Assembly: GCF_016406145.1 (NCBI RefSeq)
Contig: NZ_CP066306.1
Span: 3,348,001-3,412,000 of the forward strand
Source: Pseudomonas putida
GTDB taxonomy: Bacteria > Pseudomonadota > Gammaproteobacteria > Pseudomonadales > Pseudomonadaceae
Direction: 5' to 3'
DNA length: 64,000 nucleotides
Each line of letters begins with the position of its first letter. Position 1 is the first letter of the stretch. The translations under genes were made by a program, and so were the position numbers. The notes beneath the pieces were generated by a model, which saw only the letters and a list, made by a program, of their open reading frames with translations, was not told the origin of the DNA and made no database searches. Below are positions 62,452-64,000 of this stretch, piece by piece.

Positions 62452-63651
62452 TCAATGACTCAGTGCCTCGCGAAAGCGCCGGGTACTGGCCATTGCCAGC
62501 AGCAAGCCGACCACCGCCACACTGCCGCCGGCCCACCCGACAGAGGCCACCCCCAGCTGGCTGCTGACGATACTGCCCAGCAACGCCCCACCGCCAATGC
62601 CGATGTTATAGATGCCCGAGAACAGCGCCATCGCCACGTCCGTGGCATCGGACGCCAGCTTCAGGGTCTTGGACTGCAGCGACAGGCTGAAGCTCAGGAT
62701 CGCGACTCCCCAGAACATGCTCAGCCCGGCAAACAGATAGAAGTTGCCCGCCAGCGGCAACAGCAGCAGCAGGCAAGCCGCCAGCAAGCCGATCGAGCCT
62801 ACCAGCAAACCATGCGGAAAGCGGTCGCTGTAGCGGCTGAACAGCACTGAGCCAAACACCCCAGCACCGCCGAACAGCAGCAACAACAACGTGATGCGCT
62901 CACCACTGATCTGTGCCACCTGCAGGGCAAACGGCTCTATGTAGCTGTACGCCGTGAATTGCGCAGTGATCACCAGGGTCACCAACACATACGTGATCAC
63001 CAGTGCAGGGCGTTTGAACAGGATCGGCAAGCTGCGCAGCGAACCGGAGTTCTGGCTAGGCAGCAGCGGCAGCGATTTCATCAGGCAAAGCATGGTGGCC
63101 AGCGCCACCCCGGCAATGCTGAGGAAGGTGACCCGCCAGCCCAGCGCCTCGCCCACCACGCGCCCAAGCGGGATGCCCAGGACCATTGCCAGGGTCGTAC
63201 CGGTAGCCAGCAAGCCCAACGCCTTGGCCTGCTGGCCTGGCGGCGCCACACGCACCGCCAGCGAGGCGGTGATGGACCAGAACACGGCGTGCGCCAGGGC
63301 GATGCCGATGCGGCTGAGCAGCAGCATGGCAAAACTTTGCGACAGCCACGACAGCAGGTGGCTGACCACGAACACCAGGAACACGAACAACAGCAGGCGC
63401 CGACGCTCGATGTTGCGCGTGAGCAGCATCATCGGCAGCGAAGCCAAGGCCACCACCCAGGCATAGATGGTCAGCATCAGGCCGACCTGAGCGGTGCTCA
63501 TGTCGAAACTGCGGCCGATGTCGCTGAGCAGCGCCACCGGGACGAACTCAGTGGTGTTGAAGATGAAGGCCGCGAGGGCCAGGGCGATCACACTCAGCCA
63601 GCTGCCGCCACCGGTGGTTGGCGCAAGGTTGGTGGGGACAGGTCCGTTCAT
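62452..63651 (-). CDS. sotB: SotB-like sugar efflux MFS transporter
   Basis: This 399-aa major facilitator has twelve helices. The first contains [24 protein letters not shown], a hallmark of the SotB/YdeA drug:H+ antiporter group, and the MFS loop is [14 protein letters not shown]. It exports arabinose, IPTG or similar sugars and possibly drugs. The start at 63651 ([15 protein letters not shown]) is chosen because the family begins near this distance from helix 1. The frame is open upstream to 63855. Confidence 0.85.
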   Translation of the reverse strand: MNGPVPTNLAPTTGGGSWLSVIALALAAFIFNTTEFVPVALLSDIGRSFDMSTAQVGLMLTIYAWVVALASLPMMLLTRNIERRRLLLFVFLVFVVSHLLSWLSQSFAMLLLSRIGIALAHAVFWSITASLAVRVAPPGQQAKALGLLATGTTLAMVLGIPLGRVVGEALGWRVTFLSIAGVALATMLCLMKSLPLLPSQNSGSLRSLPILFKRPALVITYVLVTLVITAQFTAYSYIEPFALQVAQISGERITLLLLLFGGAGVFGSVLFSRYSDRFPHGLLVGSIGLLAACLLLLLPLAGNFYLFAGLSMFWGVAILSFSLSLQSKTLKLASDATDVAMALFSGIYNIGIGGGALLGSIVSSQLGVASVGWAGGSVAVVGLLLAMASTRRFREALSH

Positions 63652-63872
63652 GGGGCGAATTCTATTCTCCGCAGGCAAGGCGAAAGGACGCGCGTCAGGG
63701 GCCAAGTATCGGCCGCGCTGAGGCACGGGTTTGTTATTGGAGGGAATGCCGGCATGGTACGCGTCAACAGCGCGCCTCACAACCAGACGCGCAGACGCAC
63801 ACAGGGAAATGGGCGCCGCCCCCCAGACCAGATCGCCCGTATGGTCTGGAGGCAACGCCCGGCTGGGAAGGG

Positions 63873-64000
63873 TCAGCCCTGCAGCGTCGCCATGTCGATC
63901 ACGAAACGGTACTTCACATCACCGGCGATCATGCGCTCATAAGCCTGGTTGATATTGCGGATATCCAGCATCTCGATATCGCAACGGATATCGTGCTCTG
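63873..64000 (-). CDS. Alcohol dehydrogenase, cinnamyl/YahK-like (3' end only)
   Basis: Only the last 41 codons are in the window, ending [15 protein letters not shown]. The segment [20 protein letters not shown] and the terminal [10 protein letters not shown] are typical of the C-terminus of NADP-dependent YahK/cinnamyl-alcohol dehydrogenase-type zinc enzymes. The gene continues beyond the right edge on the minus strand. Confidence 0.8.
   Translation of the reverse strand, partial: EHDIRCDIEMLDIRNINQAYERMIAGDVKYRFVIDMATLQG

Overview
The window is about 64 kb of GC-rich (roughly 62-65%) chromosomal DNA from a Pseudomonas, most likely of the P. putida group. The evidence is the gene families, the itaconate-catabolism gene order shared with P. 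aeruginosa, and putida-type REP palindromes with TTCGCGGG/CCCGCGAA and GCCGGC cores. No tRNA, rRNA, CRISPR array, insertion sequence or prophage was seen. Both ends cut through genes.

Layout. 1-3.6 kb: the 3' end of nikA and nikBCDE (nickel ABC importer). 3.7-4.8 kb: a membrane diguanylate cyclase. 5.1-9.1 kb: a four-gene unit encoding an ATP-grasp protein, an alpha-E protein, a transglutaminase and the proteasome-like peptidase Anbu. 9.1-11.4 kb: two small unknown proteins and the chromate transporter ChrA. 17.6-11.3 kb (minus strand): seven tightly coupled genes combining a thermostable-hemolysin-family protein, an acyl-AMP ligase, a haem-oxygenase-like diiron enzyme, an SDR reductase, a TPR protein and a two-component system. 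This looks like a small-molecule pathway with its own sensor, and it is the best candidate for an undescribed system.

17.7-26.8 kb: an oxygen/stress island. It holds a K+-channel-like protein, two related GNAT proteins, a beta-CASP metallo-hydrolase, three universal stress proteins, a zinc alcohol dehydrogenase and an FNR/ANR-type regulator with a complete Fe-S cysteine set. Six FNR/ANR-like boxes (TTGAT-N4-ATCAA type) lie at similar distances before six of its genes, so the island looks like one low-oxygen regulon.

26.9-32.9 kb: a RIO-type kinase, a PACE efflux protein with a divergent frameshifted LysR regulator, a DUF2950/DUF3300 pair, a small lipoprotein and a TorF-like outer membrane protein. 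32.9-42.5 kb: the itaconate degradation cluster (LysR regulator, Ich, acyl-CoA dehydrogenase, MmgE/PrpD, Ict, Ccl) followed by a DctPQM TRAP transporter. A 46-bp regulatory block upstream of ich recurs upstream of dctP, which suggests that one regulator controls catabolism and uptake.

42.5-64 kb: a LysR regulator with gamma-glutamyltransferase, 8-oxoguanine deaminase, an ECF sigma/anti-sigma pair, a DUF3455 protein, NhaA, a stand-alone PBP2, a PstS-like/OmpA fusion, TerC, an acyl-CoA dehydrogenase with divergent LysR, a cysteine desulfurase, a nitroreductase with divergent LysR, an AraC regulator, a LysE exporter, a SotB-like MFS exporter and the 3' end of an alcohol dehydrogenase. Function calls rest on recognition of protein families from sequence; no search was run.
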